From assembly GCF_040687965.1 (NCBI RefSeq), contig NZ_CP156084.1, positions 1,502,501 through 1,566,500 of the forward strand: a DNA stretch of 64,000 nt. Direction: 5' to 3'. The notes under the pieces are model-generated. The model searched no databases and had not been told where the DNA came from. It worked only from the letters and a program-made list of their open reading frames with translations. Source of the DNA: Methylocystis echinoides (GTDB lineage: Bacteria > Pseudomonadota > Alphaproteobacteria > Rhizobiales > Beijerinckiaceae). Below, piece after piece: positions 48,452 through 56,429 of this stretch (position 1 is its first letter; each line of letters opens with the position of its first letter). The position numbers and the translations under genes were made by a program.

Positions 48452-50032
48452 TCACGGCGACGGCAGCGTCAGAACCTGCCCCGGCTTGAGCCGGCCCTTG
48501 CCCAGGCCGGGATTGGCGCGCGCGATGTCGCGCCAGCGCCCGGCGTCGCCGTAGAGGCGGCGCGCGATCGCCTTTAGCGTATCGCCGCGCCGCACGACGT
48601 AACGGCGGGGCGCCTCGGCCGGGGCCGGCTGCGCCGTCTCCTGCGGCGGGGAAGGCGCTTCCTGCGCGGTCTCCGGCGCGGCGGGGGGCGGCGCGGCGCC
48701 CGGCTCCGTCACCACGAATTCGCCGCGGATCATGCCCATCCAGCAGCTCCACGGGACGACGCCGCTCTGGGTCGGCGTGAACTCGATCGTCTGCAGCCCG
48801 GGCTTCAAATCGAATTCCAGGCCGAAGGCCGGAACCACGATGCGATTGTTGCAGCTCGTGATCTTCGTGGCGTTGATGACCCATTTGACGGGAACGCCCT
48901 TGGTGAGCGTGAAGCGCGAGGGCTGATAGCCGAGACCGTTCGCCTCCATTTCGATGATCTGCACGGCAGGCGCCGGCGCTAAGCTTGCGATCGGCGCGTC
49001 GGTCTGCCGCATGCGGGCGACGATCGAGGCGAGGTCCACGCCCCAGCCGGTCAGGATGAGGCCGCGATTGATCATCACCGCGCCGAGCGCCACGACGATG
49101 ACGCCCGACGCGCGCAGCAGCCGGTGCGTCGCCGCGCTCGACAGTAGGGAGGCGACCGCGCCGAAGGCGAGCATGACCGGCAGCGTGCCGAGCCCGAAGG
49201 CGAACAGCATTTTCGCGCCCTCGACGGCGCTACCTGTGCCGGCCGCCATGACATACATCGCCTGCAGCGGCCCGCAGGCGATCATCAAGCCGTTGAGGAG
49301 GCCGATGACGAAGGGTCGGTGGCGTCCCCCAGCTTCGCGATAGACCCAGCGTTGAAGCGGCGCCGGCAGACCGAGCCGGAAGCGCCGCAGCGGGGCGAAC
49401 AGCCCCAGCATGTTGAGGCCGAAGACGATGAGAAAGACGCCGGCCGCGACCCCGGCCGCGCCGCGCAACAGCGGCGTGAAGGCGATGAACGCCCCGAGCG
49501 CGCCGAACAGCGCCCCGATCGCCGTGTAGGAGAGCGTCTTGCCCGTCGCGAAGGCGAGGTGCGACAGCGCCGAAGATCGGCCGGCCCCCGCGTCGGCGGC
49601 CGTATAGCTGACGACGAAAGCGCCGCACATGCCGATGCAATGGAAACCGGTGACGAGGCCGAGCACGAAGATGAGCCATAGGCTCATATGCTGGGCGATG
49701 TCCGGCGCGCCGCCGGCGCTGATCCAGCGCGTGTCGACGAGAATGAGCGCCGCAAGCCCCAAAAGCGCGCCGGCGGCGAGCAAGAGACGCCGGGCGAGCG
49801 GCCTTTGCGCGCGCTCCCCTTCCTCGACGCGATAGCCGAGTTCCTCGACGGTCGCGCGCAACGCGGCAAACTCGACGCGCGCAGGATCGTAATCGACGAC
49901 AACCTGCTCTGTCGGATAGGACGCCGTTACCTGGCGCACGCCCGCAAGCTTGCGCAAGCGCGCCTCGATGACATGTTCGCACCCATGGCAATGCATGCCA
50001 CGGGCGCGAAACGTGATTGTCTCGCCGTTCAC
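48452..50032 (-). CDS. Four-domain membrane protein: HMA, DsbD/TauE-SafE, cupredoxin and LysM
   Basis: The 526-residue product joins four recognisable parts. (1) A heavy-metal-associated domain with the copper site MHCHGC (residues 13-18). (2) A six- to seven-helix domain of the DsbD_2/TauE-SafE-like kind (about 110-320, with GFHCIGMCGAF and ACGPLQAMYVMAAG). (3) A cupredoxin-like beta domain (about 345-430) with a Cys in ITSCNNRIVV and another in SCWMGMIRG. (4) After a Pro/Glu linker, a LysM domain at the extreme C-terminus (VVRRGDTLKAIARRLYG). The first three together are known from copper-handling proteins tied to heme-copper or bd oxidase assembly; I do not know the LysM addition from elsewhere. 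Copper relay to a periplasmic site is inferred. Confidence 0.82.
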   Translation of the reverse strand: MNGETITFRARGMHCHGCEHVIEARLRKLAGVRQVTASYPTEQVVVDYDPARVEFAALRATVEELGYRVEEGERAQRPLARRLLLAAGALLGLAALILVDTRWISAGGAPDIAQHMSLWLIFVLGLVTGFHCIGMCGAFVVSYTAADAGAGRSSALSHLAFATGKTLSYTAIGALFGALGAFIAFTPLLRGAAGVAAGVFLIVFGLNMLGLFAPLRRFRLGLPAPLQRWVYREAGGRHRPFVIGLLNGLMIACGPLQAMYVMAAGTGSAVEGAKMLFAFGLGTLPVMLAFGAVASLLSSAATHRLLRASGVIVVALGAVMINRGLILTGWGVDLASIVARMRQTDAPIASLAPAPAVQIIEMEANGLGYQPSRFTLTKGVPVKWVINATKITSCNNRIVVPAFGLEFDLKPGLQTIEFTPTQSGVVPWSCWMGMIRGEFVVTEPGAAPPPAAPETAQEAPSPPQETAQPAPAEAPRRYVVRRGDTLKAIARRLYGDAGRWRDIARANPGLGKGRLKPGQVLTLPSP

Positions 50033-50062
50033 GATCTCGCCGCCGCCGCTTCGGTCGAGGGT

Positions 50063-50248
50063 TTATTTGCCGAGCGTATCCACGCCCAGGAGCTTATACG
50101 CCGGGCAGAAATTAATGAAGGCTGTCGCCAGCGGCACGAGGCCGACAAGGCCCCACCAGCTCTGCGGGCCGATGAAAATCAGGCTCAAGAGAAGAAGGCC
50201 CACGGCGATGCGGATCATCCGGTCGGTTTTTCCAACATTGGGTTCCAT
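50063..50248 (-). CDS. DUF2892 (YgaP-like) small membrane protein 1
   Basis: A 61-residue protein beginning MEPNVGKTDRMIRI with two hydrophobic helices (VGLLLLSLIFIG and WWGLVGLVPLATAFINF), then the conserved CPAYKLLG. DUF2892 is the membrane part of the rhodanese YgaP and commonly occurs in sulfur-oxidation or BigR-controlled clusters. It is upstream of the HMA fusion gene and has a GAGG site. Confidence 0.88.
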   Translation of the reverse strand: MEPNVGKTDRMIRIAVGLLLLSLIFIGPQSWWGLVGLVPLATAFINFCPAYKLLGVDTLGK

Positions 50249-50318
50249 TAAAATCCTCCTTTACCGTGTGGCCCTTGCGCTTAGATGCGCCCGCCGCCGC
50301 GCGGGCTCAATGACTTTG

Positions 50319-50561
50319 TCACCCCCAGAGCGCGCACCAGCCGCGCGCGCTCACCGCCCCCTTGACGACGCCACAGCCGGAGGGCGCCTCGAACCAGGAG
50401 CAATTGGCGCAGCGCTGGCGCCCGTTGGGAGAATTGCGATAGGCGGCGGCGGACTGGCTGGTCTTTGCCCGCGCCGGCGCGAAAAAGGCCTGCAGGCCCG
50501 AAAGAATCCCCGTGGCGGCGACGAGCGTCAAGAACTGGCGCCTGCGTTGATTTACGCCCAT
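50319..50561 (-). CDS. High-potential iron-sulfur protein (HiPIP)
   Basis: Small periplasmic [4Fe-4S] electron carrier. The 80-residue product has a twin-arginine signal (RRRQFLTLVAATG), then the mature chain with the four cluster cysteines in HiPIP spacing: CANC, CGVV and CALW (C-x2-C-x8-C-x13-C). It is divergent from the ArsR regulator across a 155-base AT-rich region. It could take electrons from a c-type cytochrome or from sulfur oxidation. Confidence 0.9.
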   Translation of the reverse strand: MGVNQRRRQFLTLVAATGILSGLQAFFAPARAKTSQSAAAYRNSPNGRQRCANCSWFEAPSGCGVVKGAVSARGWCALWG

Positions 50562-50597
50562 GAGCCGCTCCTTTCCCCGCCGGCCCGCGCCGGCGCT

Positions 50598-50621
50598 TTA
50601 CATTCGATGTTTCTAATGTAA
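50598..50621. promoter_or_regulatory. Operator-like palindromes upstream of the HiPIP gene
   Basis: TTACATT (50598-50604) and AATGTAA (50615-50621) are perfect 7-base arms. Inside them lies ATTC-N8-TAAT (50602-50617), one base from the ATTC-N8-GAAT site reported for SqrR. The 14-mer TTCGA-N4-TCTAA (50603-50616) is also there and resembles the site ahead of the sulfide:quinone oxidoreductase gene. Confidence 0.55.
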
Positions 50622-50680
50622 GGCGGCCGCGCCTGACCAAGAATGCGACAAAAGGGCCCAAGGCGCGCTCGGGGAGCTGC

Positions 50681-50709
50681 TTGACTTCTATATTCGCAAA
50701 ACATAATTT
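50681..50709 (+). promoter_or_regulatory. Promoter and operator of the SqrR/BigR-type regulator gene
   Basis: TTGACT (50681-50686), a 17-base spacer and TAATTT (50704-50709) form a good sigma-70 promoter. ATTC-N8-TAAT (50692-50707) overlaps the spacer and the -10, which would allow the repressor to block its own promoter. The ATG follows the -10 by only seven bases, so the message is probably leaderless. Confidence 0.65.
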
Positions 50710-50716
50710 AGTCGCT

Positions 50717-51091
50717 ATGAATATACGTCTGGCCGAACTCGCGCCGAAGGCCGCCGAGGCGGAGAGCTTCCTCAAGGCGCTCGCCAACCGGCACCGCCTC
50801 ATGGTGCTGTGCGAGTTGCACAAGGGCGAATATTCGGTGACGCGGTTGCAGGAGGCGGTTGGACTGAGCCAGTCCTCGCTCTCCCAGCATCTTGCGCGGC
50901 TGCGCGAAGACAGGCTCGTCAAGACCCGCCGCGAATCGCAGACGATCTATTATTCTCTCGCCAATGAGAATGTGTCTCGGGTCATCGGCCTGCTCTACGA
51001 GCTCTTCTGCGCGGGCGAATGCGGCGAGCCGCCGCCCGCAAAGAAGACGCGCGCGACGGGGGCAAAGCCTAAGAATGGGGTGGCGGCATGA
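50717..51091 (+). CDS. ArsR-family persulfide-sensing repressor, SqrR/BigR type
   Basis: SqrR and BigR repress sulfide-detoxification genes until two cysteines form a polysulfide bridge. From ATG 50717 the product is 124 residues. It has the winged-helix core ([39 protein letters not shown]) and Cys at 32 (MVLCEL) and 98 (LYELFCAGE). These cysteines are 66 residues apart, the spacing of C41/C107 in SqrR. A third Cys (102) and a basic tail follow. No ribosome site precedes the ATG. A DUF2892 gene overlaps by 4 bases. The sensor type is strongly supported, but binding targets are inferred. Confidence 0.9.
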   Translation: MNIRLAELAPKAAEAESFLKALANRHRLMVLCELHKGEYSVTRLQEAVGLSQSSLSQHLARLREDRLVKTRRESQTIYYSLANENVSRVIGLLYELFCAGECGEPPPAKKTRATGAKPKNGVAA

Positions 51092-51288
51092 GCATTGACC
51101 GAATTGTCATGGCTTTCGCGGGCGCAGTCGTGCTCGTCAGCGTGACGCTGGCGCATTTCGTTTCGCCCTGGTGGCTGCTGCTCACGGGCTTCGTCGGCCT
51201 GAATCTGTTTCAGGCGGCCTTTACAGGGTTTTGTCCCTTGGCCATGATCCTCAAGCGCTTCGGCGTCCGGCCGGGCGCAGCGTTCTGA
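51088..51288 (+). CDS. DUF2892 small membrane protein 2
   Basis: A 66-residue protein whose ATG overlaps the repressor stop (ATGA). It has two hydrophobic helices ([19 protein letters not shown] and [18 protein letters not shown]) and the family's [12 protein letters not shown] ending. It is the second DUF2892 copy within 1.3 kb, one on each side of the regulator. Coupling to a sulfide-sensing repressor suggests a role in sulfur handling at the membrane. Confidence 0.88.
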   Translation: MSIDRIVMAFAGAVVLVSVTLAHFVSPWWLLLTGFVGLNLFQAAFTGFCPLAMILKRFGVRPGAAF

Positions 51289-51297
51289 CGGGGCTCC

Positions 51298-51966
51298 ATG
51301 GCGTCGGACTGGACCGCAGACGTTCCGCTGCTGCGCGGGCTCGACGAGTCGACGCGCGGACAATTGCGCGACGGCGCCGTCCGCAAGCAGATCCCCCGCG
51401 GCGCCGTGCTGTTTCGCCCCGGCGACCCTTGCGCGCACTTCCCTTTGATCGTCGCCGGCACGGTGCGCGTGCAGCGCGTGACCGAGTCGGGTCGTGAAAT
51501 CGTGCTCTATCGCGTCGCCAACAACGAGACCTGCATTCTCACCACGGCGTCTCTGCTTTCCGACGACGCCTATTCGGCCGAAGGCGTCGCCGAGACCGAC
51601 GTCCTCGCCTACATCTTGCCTGCCGAGCGCTTCGCCGCGCTGATGAACGCTTCAGCGTCGTTTCGCGCGCTCGTCTTCGACGGCTACTCCAAGCGCATCG
51701 CCACGCTGATGTCGCGCATCGAGGAAATCGTCTGCACGCGAATCAACGTGCGGCTGGCCGAGCGCCTGCTTGCGCTCAAAGGCGCCGACAACCGCATCAA
51801 CGTCACCCAGCAGGCGCTCGCCGCCGACCTCGGCACCGCGCGCGAGGTGGTGGGACGCACGCTCAAGATCTTCGAGCGCTCGGGATGGGTCAAATTGTCG
51901 CGGGGCGGCGCAGAAATCACTGATCCCAAGGCTTTACGCGCGCTATGCGACGCCGAGCGTGACTAA
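51298..51966 (+). CDS. Crp/Fnr family transcriptional regulator
   Basis: The 222-residue product has an N-terminal cyclic-nucleotide-binding-type barrel (IPRGAVLFRPGDPCAHFPLIVAGTVRV region) and a long dimer helix. A C-terminal winged helix follows (INVTQQALAADLGTAREVVGRTLKIFE). The four N-terminal Cys of oxygen-sensing FNR are absent, so it does not carry that [4Fe-4S] cluster. The recognition helix (TAREVVGRTL) keeps the E-x3-R pattern but differs from FNR and FixK, so an altered half-site is expected. It follows the repressor and DUF2892 gene by 9 bases, and a 5-4-5 palindrome lies just after its stop. Confidence 0.9.
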   Translation: MASDWTADVPLLRGLDESTRGQLRDGAVRKQIPRGAVLFRPGDPCAHFPLIVAGTVRVQRVTESGREIVLYRVANNETCILTTASLLSDDAYSAEGVAETDVLAYILPAERFAALMNASASFRALVFDGYSKRIATLMSRIEEIVCTRINVRLAERLLALKGADNRINVTQQALAADLGTAREVVGRTLKIFERSGWVKLSRGGAEITDPKALRALCDAERD

Positions 51967-51973
51967 GTCGCTG

Positions 51974-51987
51974 TTAGAATCTTCTAA
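51974..51987 (+). promoter_or_regulatory. Palindrome ahead of the sulfide:quinone oxidoreductase gene
   Basis: TTAGAATCTTCTAA is a perfect inverted repeat with the 5-4-5 layout of Crp/Fnr boxes (TTAGA-N4-TCTAA). A further ATTCGAAT (51996-52003) and a TATATAAG (52003-52010) lie in the same AT-rich, 86-base gap. It is the natural target of the adjacent Crp/Fnr protein. Confidence 0.6.
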
Positions 51988-52052
51988 TTTAGATAATTCG
52001 AATATATAAGAAGCGCCGCGGCCGGCCCGCGCGTTTCCGGGAGGAAATCTGC

Positions 52053-53333
52053 ATGGCTCATATTGTGATTCTCGGCGCCGGGATCGGCGGCGTCGCGGCG
52101 GCGATCGAGGTGCGCGACGGCGTGAAAAAAGAACATCGCGTGACCGTCGTCTCCGATCTGCCGAACTTCCAGTTCACGCCGTCCAATCCCTGGCTTGCCG
52201 TCAACTGGCGCAAGCCCGATGAACTGAAGGTTGCGCTGGCGCCGGTCTTCCGCAAGAAGAACATCGGCTTTACCGACGTCGGCGCGAAGCGCGTGCACCC
52301 GACCGAAAACCGCATTGAACTCAACAATGGGGAAAGCCTCGCTTACGACTATCTCGTCATCGCGACGGGGCCGAAGCTGGCTTTTGGCGAGATCCCGGGG
52401 CTCGGGCCCCATGGCGGCCACACCCATTCGATCTGCACGTTGCAGCACGCCGAAATCGCCTCTAAGGCCTGGGACGACTTCTGCAAGGACCCCGGCCCGA
52501 TCGTCATCGGGGCCGCGCCGGCGGTGTCCTGCTTCGGCCCGGCGTATGAATACGCCATGATCGTCTCGACGGACCTGCGCCGCCGCGGCATACGCCACAA
52601 GGTGCCGATGACCTTCGTCACCGCCGAGCCCTATATCGGCCATCTCGGCCTCGGCGGCGTTGGCGACACCAAAGGCATGCTCGAATCGGCCTTCCGCGAC
52701 CGCGACATCAAATGGATCACCAACGCCAAGACCACGTCGGTCGAGCCCGGCCTGTTGAAATGCGACGAGCTCAACGACGACGGCTCCGTGAAGAAGGCGC
52801 ATGAGCTGCCCTTCAAATTCGCGATGATGATGCCGGCCTTCACGGGCATCGACGCGCTGATGGGAGTCGAGGGCCTGGTCAATCCCCGCGGCTTCGTCAT
52901 CATCGACAAGAATCAGCGCAACCCGACCTTCCCGAATGTGTTCGGCGTCGGCGTCTGCGTCGCGATCCCGCCGGCCGAGCCCACCCCGGTCGCGACCGGC
53001 ATGCCGAAGACGGGCTACATGATCGAATCCATGGTGACGGCGACCGCCCACAACATTGCGGCGCTCCTCAACGGCAAGGAGGCCAAGGAGGAGGGCACCT
53101 GGAACGCGGTTTGCCTCGCCGATTTCGGCGATCGCGGCGTCGCCTTCGTCGCGCAGCCGCAGATCCCGCCGCGCAACGTCAACTGGTCGAGCGAGGGACG
53201 CTGGGTGCATCTCGCAAAAATCGCTTACGAGAAATACTTCCTGCGCAAGGTGCGCAAGGGCCAGAGCGAGCCTGTTTATGAGCGCTACATCATGAAGCTT
53301 CTCGGCATCGAGCGGCTGCGAAACGCGCTCTAG
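52053..53333 (+). CDS. sqr: Sulfide:quinone oxidoreductase
   Basis: Membrane-associated flavoprotein that oxidises sulfide to sulfane sulfur and reduces quinone. The 426-residue product has the FAD loop ILGAGIGGVAAAIE (about residues 5-18), the YDYLVIATGPKL strand and two expected redox cysteines: C160 (AVSCFG) and C302 (GVGVCV). The C-terminal amphipathic region (KIAYEKYFLRKVRKG) should bind the membrane. A GGGAGGAAA site precedes ATG 52053. It heads a same-direction run through cydP, cydA, cydB, cydX, the RND pair, AhpD-like and rhodanese genes, so sulfide electrons can go through quinol to the bd oxidase. Confidence 0.93.
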   Translation: MAHIVILGAGIGGVAAAIEVRDGVKKEHRVTVVSDLPNFQFTPSNPWLAVNWRKPDELKVALAPVFRKKNIGFTDVGAKRVHPTENRIELNNGESLAYDYLVIATGPKLAFGEIPGLGPHGGHTHSICTLQHAEIASKAWDDFCKDPGPIVIGAAPAVSCFGPAYEYAMIVSTDLRRRGIRHKVPMTFVTAEPYIGHLGLGGVGDTKGMLESAFRDRDIKWITNAKTTSVEPGLLKCDELNDDGSVKKAHELPFKFAMMMPAFTGIDALMGVEGLVNPRGFVIIDKNQRNPTFPNVFGVGVCVAIPPAEPTPVATGMPKTGYMIESMVTATAHNIAALLNGKEAKEEGTWNAVCLADFGDRGVAFVAQPQIPPRNVNWSSEGRWVHLAKIAYEKYFLRKVRKGQSEPVYERYIMKLLGIERLRNAL

Positions 53334-53360
53334 GGGCGAGCGGGCGGGGACGGTCGAGGC

Positions 53361-53522
53361 ATGGCGCGAAGAACGCTGAGGCGGGAACTCACTCTGGCGA
53401 TCGTCTTCAAGGTCGCGGCAATCTTCTTGCTGTGGTTCTGGTTCTTCAGCCCGGCGCAGCGCGTCCACGTCACGCCGGCGGATATGGCGGCGGCCCTCGC
53501 CGGGGGGCCGCCGCCGCGCTAA
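53361..53522 (+). CDS. cydP: Cytochrome bd small subunit CydP-like (53 aa)
   Basis: A small gene of 54 codons between sqr and cydA. The product starts MARRTLRRELTLAIVFKV, has one membrane helix rich in Trp and Phe (AIFLLWFWFFSP) and ends HVTPADMAAALAGGPPPR. The basic start followed by the LWFWFFSP helix and RVHVT is the pattern of CydP, a single-span protein encoded upstream of cydAB in many Proteobacteria. It ends 19 bases before cydA. Confidence 0.82.
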   Translation: MARRTLRRELTLAIVFKVAAIFLLWFWFFSPAQRVHVTPADMAAALAGGPPPR

Positions 53523-53541
53523 CGCTTGAAAGCGACATAAA

Positions 53542-55122
53542 ATGCTCGAACATCTCGACGTCGTCACGCTCTCCCGCCTGCAATTCGCGCTGACGGCGCT
53601 CTATCACTTTCTCTTCGTGCCGTTGACGCTCGGGCTCTCGCTGCTCATCGCCATTATGGAGAGCGTCTATGTGATGACCGGCCGCGAGGTCTGGCGCGAC
53701 GCGGTGAAGTTCTGGGGCACGCTGTTCGGCATCAATTTCGTGATGGGCGTCGCCACCGGCGTGACGATGGAATTCCAGTTTGGCACCAACTGGGCCTATT
53801 ATTCCCATTATGTCGGCGACATCTTCGGCGCGCCGCTCGCGATCGAAGGCCTCATGGCCTTCTTCCTCGAGGCGACCTTCGTCGGCTTGTTCTTCTTCGG
53901 CTGGAACCGCCTCACCAAGGTGCAGCATCTGATCGTCACCTGGTGCGTGGCGCTCGGCTCCAATTTCTCGGCGCTGTGGATTCTCATCGCCAACGCCTGG
54001 ATGAGCAATCCCGTCGGGGCGAAATTCAATCCGCAGACCATGCGCATGGAGCTCTCCTCCTTCACGGAGGTGATGTTCAATCCCGTCGCCCAGTCCAAAT
54101 TCGTTCACACGGTCAGCGCCGGCTATGTGACGGGGGCCGTCTTCATGATGTCGATTGGCGCCTATTACATTCTTCGCCAACGACACGTGCAGATCGCCCG
54201 GCGCTCGCTCACCGTGGCGGCAAGCTTTGGCCTCGCCTCTGCGCTCTCTGTCGTCGTGCTCGGCGATGAGAGCGGCTATACGGCCGGCGAAAGCCAGAAG
54301 ATGAAGATCGCCGCCATCGAAGCGATGTGGGAGACCGAGCCCGCGCCGGCTTCCTTCACGCTCTTCGGGCTTCCCGATCTCAAGAGCGAGACGACCAAAT
54401 ATGAGGTCACGATCCCTTACGTCCTCGGCCTCATCGCCACGCGCTCCTTCGACAAGCCGGTCGAGGGCATCAAGCCGCTCGTGCTGCGCAACGAAGCGCG
54501 CATCCGCAATGGCCTGCCGGCTTATCACTGGCTGACCGAGCAGGGCGGCCGCCCGAACGCCCGCCTGCCGGACGAATTGGAAGGCTCGATGCGCGACGCC
54601 GGCTATGCGCTGCTCCTGAAGCGCATCCGTCCCGACATCGAGAATGCGACGCCCCAGGAAATCCATGAGGCCGCGCTTTCCACCATTCCCGACGTGCCGG
54701 TGCTGTTCTGGAGCTTCCGCATCATGGTGGCGCTCGGCTTCTATTTCATCGCGCTCTTCGCCGTCGCCTTTTACCTGTCGAGCCGGCGCCGCTGCGGCCG
54801 GCCGTGGTTCCTGCGCCTCTGCATGTTGAGCCTGCCGCTGCCCTGGATCGCGGCGGAGCTCGGCTGGATCGTCGCCGAATATGGCCGCCAGCCGTGGATC
54901 ATCGACGGCGTGATGCCGACCTTTCTCGGCGTCTCCAGCGTGCCGGCGGCCAATGTCGCGGCGAGCCTCCTGGCCTTCGTCGTCTTCTATACGGCGCTCG
55001 CCGTCGTCGACGTCGGGCTGCTGATCAAATATGTGCGCAAGGGGCCGCAAGGGCCGCATGAGCCCGAGCTCGAGGCCGGCGCGCTGCCCGAGGCGCAGCC
55101 TGCCTACGACGCCTCACGCTAA
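53542..55122 (+). CDS. cydA: Cytochrome bd ubiquinol oxidase subunit I
   Basis: Quinol-oxidising, heme b558/b595/d-binding subunit of the bd oxidase, which reduces oxygen with high affinity and resists sulfide, cyanide and NO. The 526-residue product has the heme-ligand His in [10 protein letters not shown] (about residue 19-22), [20 protein letters not shown] at the start of the Q loop, a long Q loop (E. coli-like L type) and the Met ligand in FRIMVALGF. It is followed by cydB and cydX. The assembly transporter genes cydDC are not in the window. Confidence 0.96.
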   Translation: MLEHLDVVTLSRLQFALTALYHFLFVPLTLGLSLLIAIMESVYVMTGREVWRDAVKFWGTLFGINFVMGVATGVTMEFQFGTNWAYYSHYVGDIFGAPLAIEGLMAFFLEATFVGLFFFGWNRLTKVQHLIVTWCVALGSNFSALWILIANAWMSNPVGAKFNPQTMRMELSSFTEVMFNPVAQSKFVHTVSAGYVTGAVFMMSIGAYYILRQRHVQIARRSLTVAASFGLASALSVVVLGDESGYTAGESQKMKIAAIEAMWETEPAPASFTLFGLPDLKSETTKYEVTIPYVLGLIATRSFDKPVEGIKPLVLRNEARIRNGLPAYHWLTEQGGRPNARLPDELEGSMRDAGYALLLKRIRPDIENATPQEIHEAALSTIPDVPVLFWSFRIMVALGFYFIALFAVAFYLSSRRRCGRPWFLRLCMLSLPLPWIAAELGWIVAEYGRQPWIIDGVMPTFLGVSSVPAANVAASLLAFVVFYTALAVVDVGLLIKYVRKGPQGPHEPELEAGALPEAQPAYDASR

Positions 55123-55135
55123 AAGGAGAGCGGCG

Positions 55136-56275
55136 ATGTTCGATTATATGACGCTGCGCCTGATCTGGTGGGGGATCCTGGGACTGCTGCTCGTCGGCTT
55201 CGCGGTCATGGACGGCTTCGATCTCGGCGTCGCCATGCTGCATCCCTTCGTGGCGAAGACGGATGTCGAGCGGCGCGTCTCGATCAACGCCATCGGGCCG
55301 GTGTGGGAAGGCAATCAGGTCTGGTTCATCCTCGGCGGCGGCGCCGCCTTCGCCGCCTGGCCGCCGCTCTACGCCGCCTCCTTCTCGGGCTTTTATCTCG
55401 CGATGCTGCTGGTGCTCCTCGGCTTCATCCTGCGGCCGGTCGCCATCGTGTTTCGCGGCAAGCGCGACGGCCTCCTCTGGCGGAAGGTCTGGGACTGGCT
55501 GTTCTTCGTCTCCGGCTTTCTGCCGTCGCTTCTCTTCGGCGTCGCCTTCGGCAATCTTCTCCTCGGCGCGCCGTTCCATTTCGACGCGTCCTTGCGCTTC
55601 ATCTTTGAAGGCTCGCTCCTGGGCCTTCTGCGTCCCTTCCCGCTGCTGTGCGGCGTGATCAGCGTCGTGATGATCGCGATGCAGGGCGCGGCCTGGCTCG
55701 CCGGAAAAAGCCAAGGCGCGCTCGCCGCGCGCGCGCGACGGATCGGCGCGCTCTCGGCGCTGGCCCTCGTGGCGATGTTTCTCGCGGCGGGCCTGTGGAT
55801 CGCGGTGGGCGTCGAGGGCTACCGCATCGAGTCGCCAGTCGACCCCGCCGGCCCCTCCAATCCGTTCGGCAAGGAGGTGATGCGCGGAACGGGCGACTGG
55901 CTCCTGAACTACGCCCGCTTTCCGCTCACCGCGCTCGCGCCCGCGGCCGGATTGATCGGCGCGCTCGTCGCCGCAGTGCTGCTCGCCGCGGGCGTGAACC
56001 GCGGCGCGCTTTTGGCGTCCAGCGTCGCGACGGCGGGCGTGGTGACGACGGCGGGATTCAGCATGTTTCCCTTCCTGTTGCCCTCTTCCTCGCATCCGGG
56101 GCAGAGCCTGACGGTCTGGGACGCCTCCTCGAGCGAGAGAACCCTCGGCCTCATGCTCGTCGCCGTGATCGTCTTCCTGCCCATCGTCCTCGCCTACACC
56201 TCCTGGGTCTATTACGTGTTGCGCGGCCCGGTGACGGAGGCGGCGATCGAAAAGGGCGACGACCACTATTACTGA
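55136..56275 (+). CDS. cydB: Cytochrome bd ubiquinol oxidase subunit II
   Basis: Second membrane subunit of the bd oxidase, structurally paired with CydA. ATG 55136 has AAAAGGAGAG upstream, so the longer in-frame reading inside cydA is rejected. The 379-residue product shows the family opening [24 protein letters not shown] (position about residues 8-31), [28 protein letters not shown] and a C-terminal [10 protein letters not shown]. It lies 13 bases after cydA. Confidence 0.96.
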   Translation: MFDYMTLRLIWWGILGLLLVGFAVMDGFDLGVAMLHPFVAKTDVERRVSINAIGPVWEGNQVWFILGGGAAFAAWPPLYAASFSGFYLAMLLVLLGFILRPVAIVFRGKRDGLLWRKVWDWLFFVSGFLPSLLFGVAFGNLLLGAPFHFDASLRFIFEGSLLGLLRPFPLLCGVISVVMIAMQGAAWLAGKSQGALAARARRIGALSALALVAMFLAAGLWIAVGVEGYRIESPVDPAGPSNPFGKEVMRGTGDWLLNYARFPLTALAPAAGLIGALVAAVLLAAGVNRGALLASSVATAGVVTTAGFSMFPFLLPSSSHPGQSLTVWDASSSERTLGLMLVAVIVFLPIVLAYTSWVYYVLRGPVTEAAIEKGDDHYY

Positions 56276-56296
56276 CCAAAAGGGGGGCGACGCCTC

Positions 56297-56401
56297 ATGT
56301 GGTATTTTTCCTGGATTCTCGGCCTCGGCCTCGCCTGCGCCTTCGGCATTTTGAACGCCATGTGGCTCGAACTCGACGACGACGACGACCATCGCAAGTA
56401 A
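56297..56401 (+). CDS. cydX: Cytochrome bd small subunit CydX (34 aa)
   Basis: A 35-codon gene 21 bases after cydB encoding MWYFSWILGLGLACAFG then ILNAMWLELDDDDDHRK. The MWYFxWILG opening, one membrane helix and a Trp-Leu-Glu/acidic tail are diagnostic of CydX, a stabilising subunit of the bd oxidase. A GGGG-rich site precedes it. Confidence 0.93.
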   Translation: MWYFSWILGLGLACAFGILNAMWLELDDDDDHRK

Positions 56402-56429
56402 GGCGAAGCTGCCCGGCCCTGGAGTTTTT

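Noticed and set aside
51298-51966. Calling the Crp/Fnr gene a true oxygen-sensing FNR or FixK
   Set aside because: The N-terminal cysteine cluster of FNR is absent and the recognition helix does not match, so only the family name is supported.
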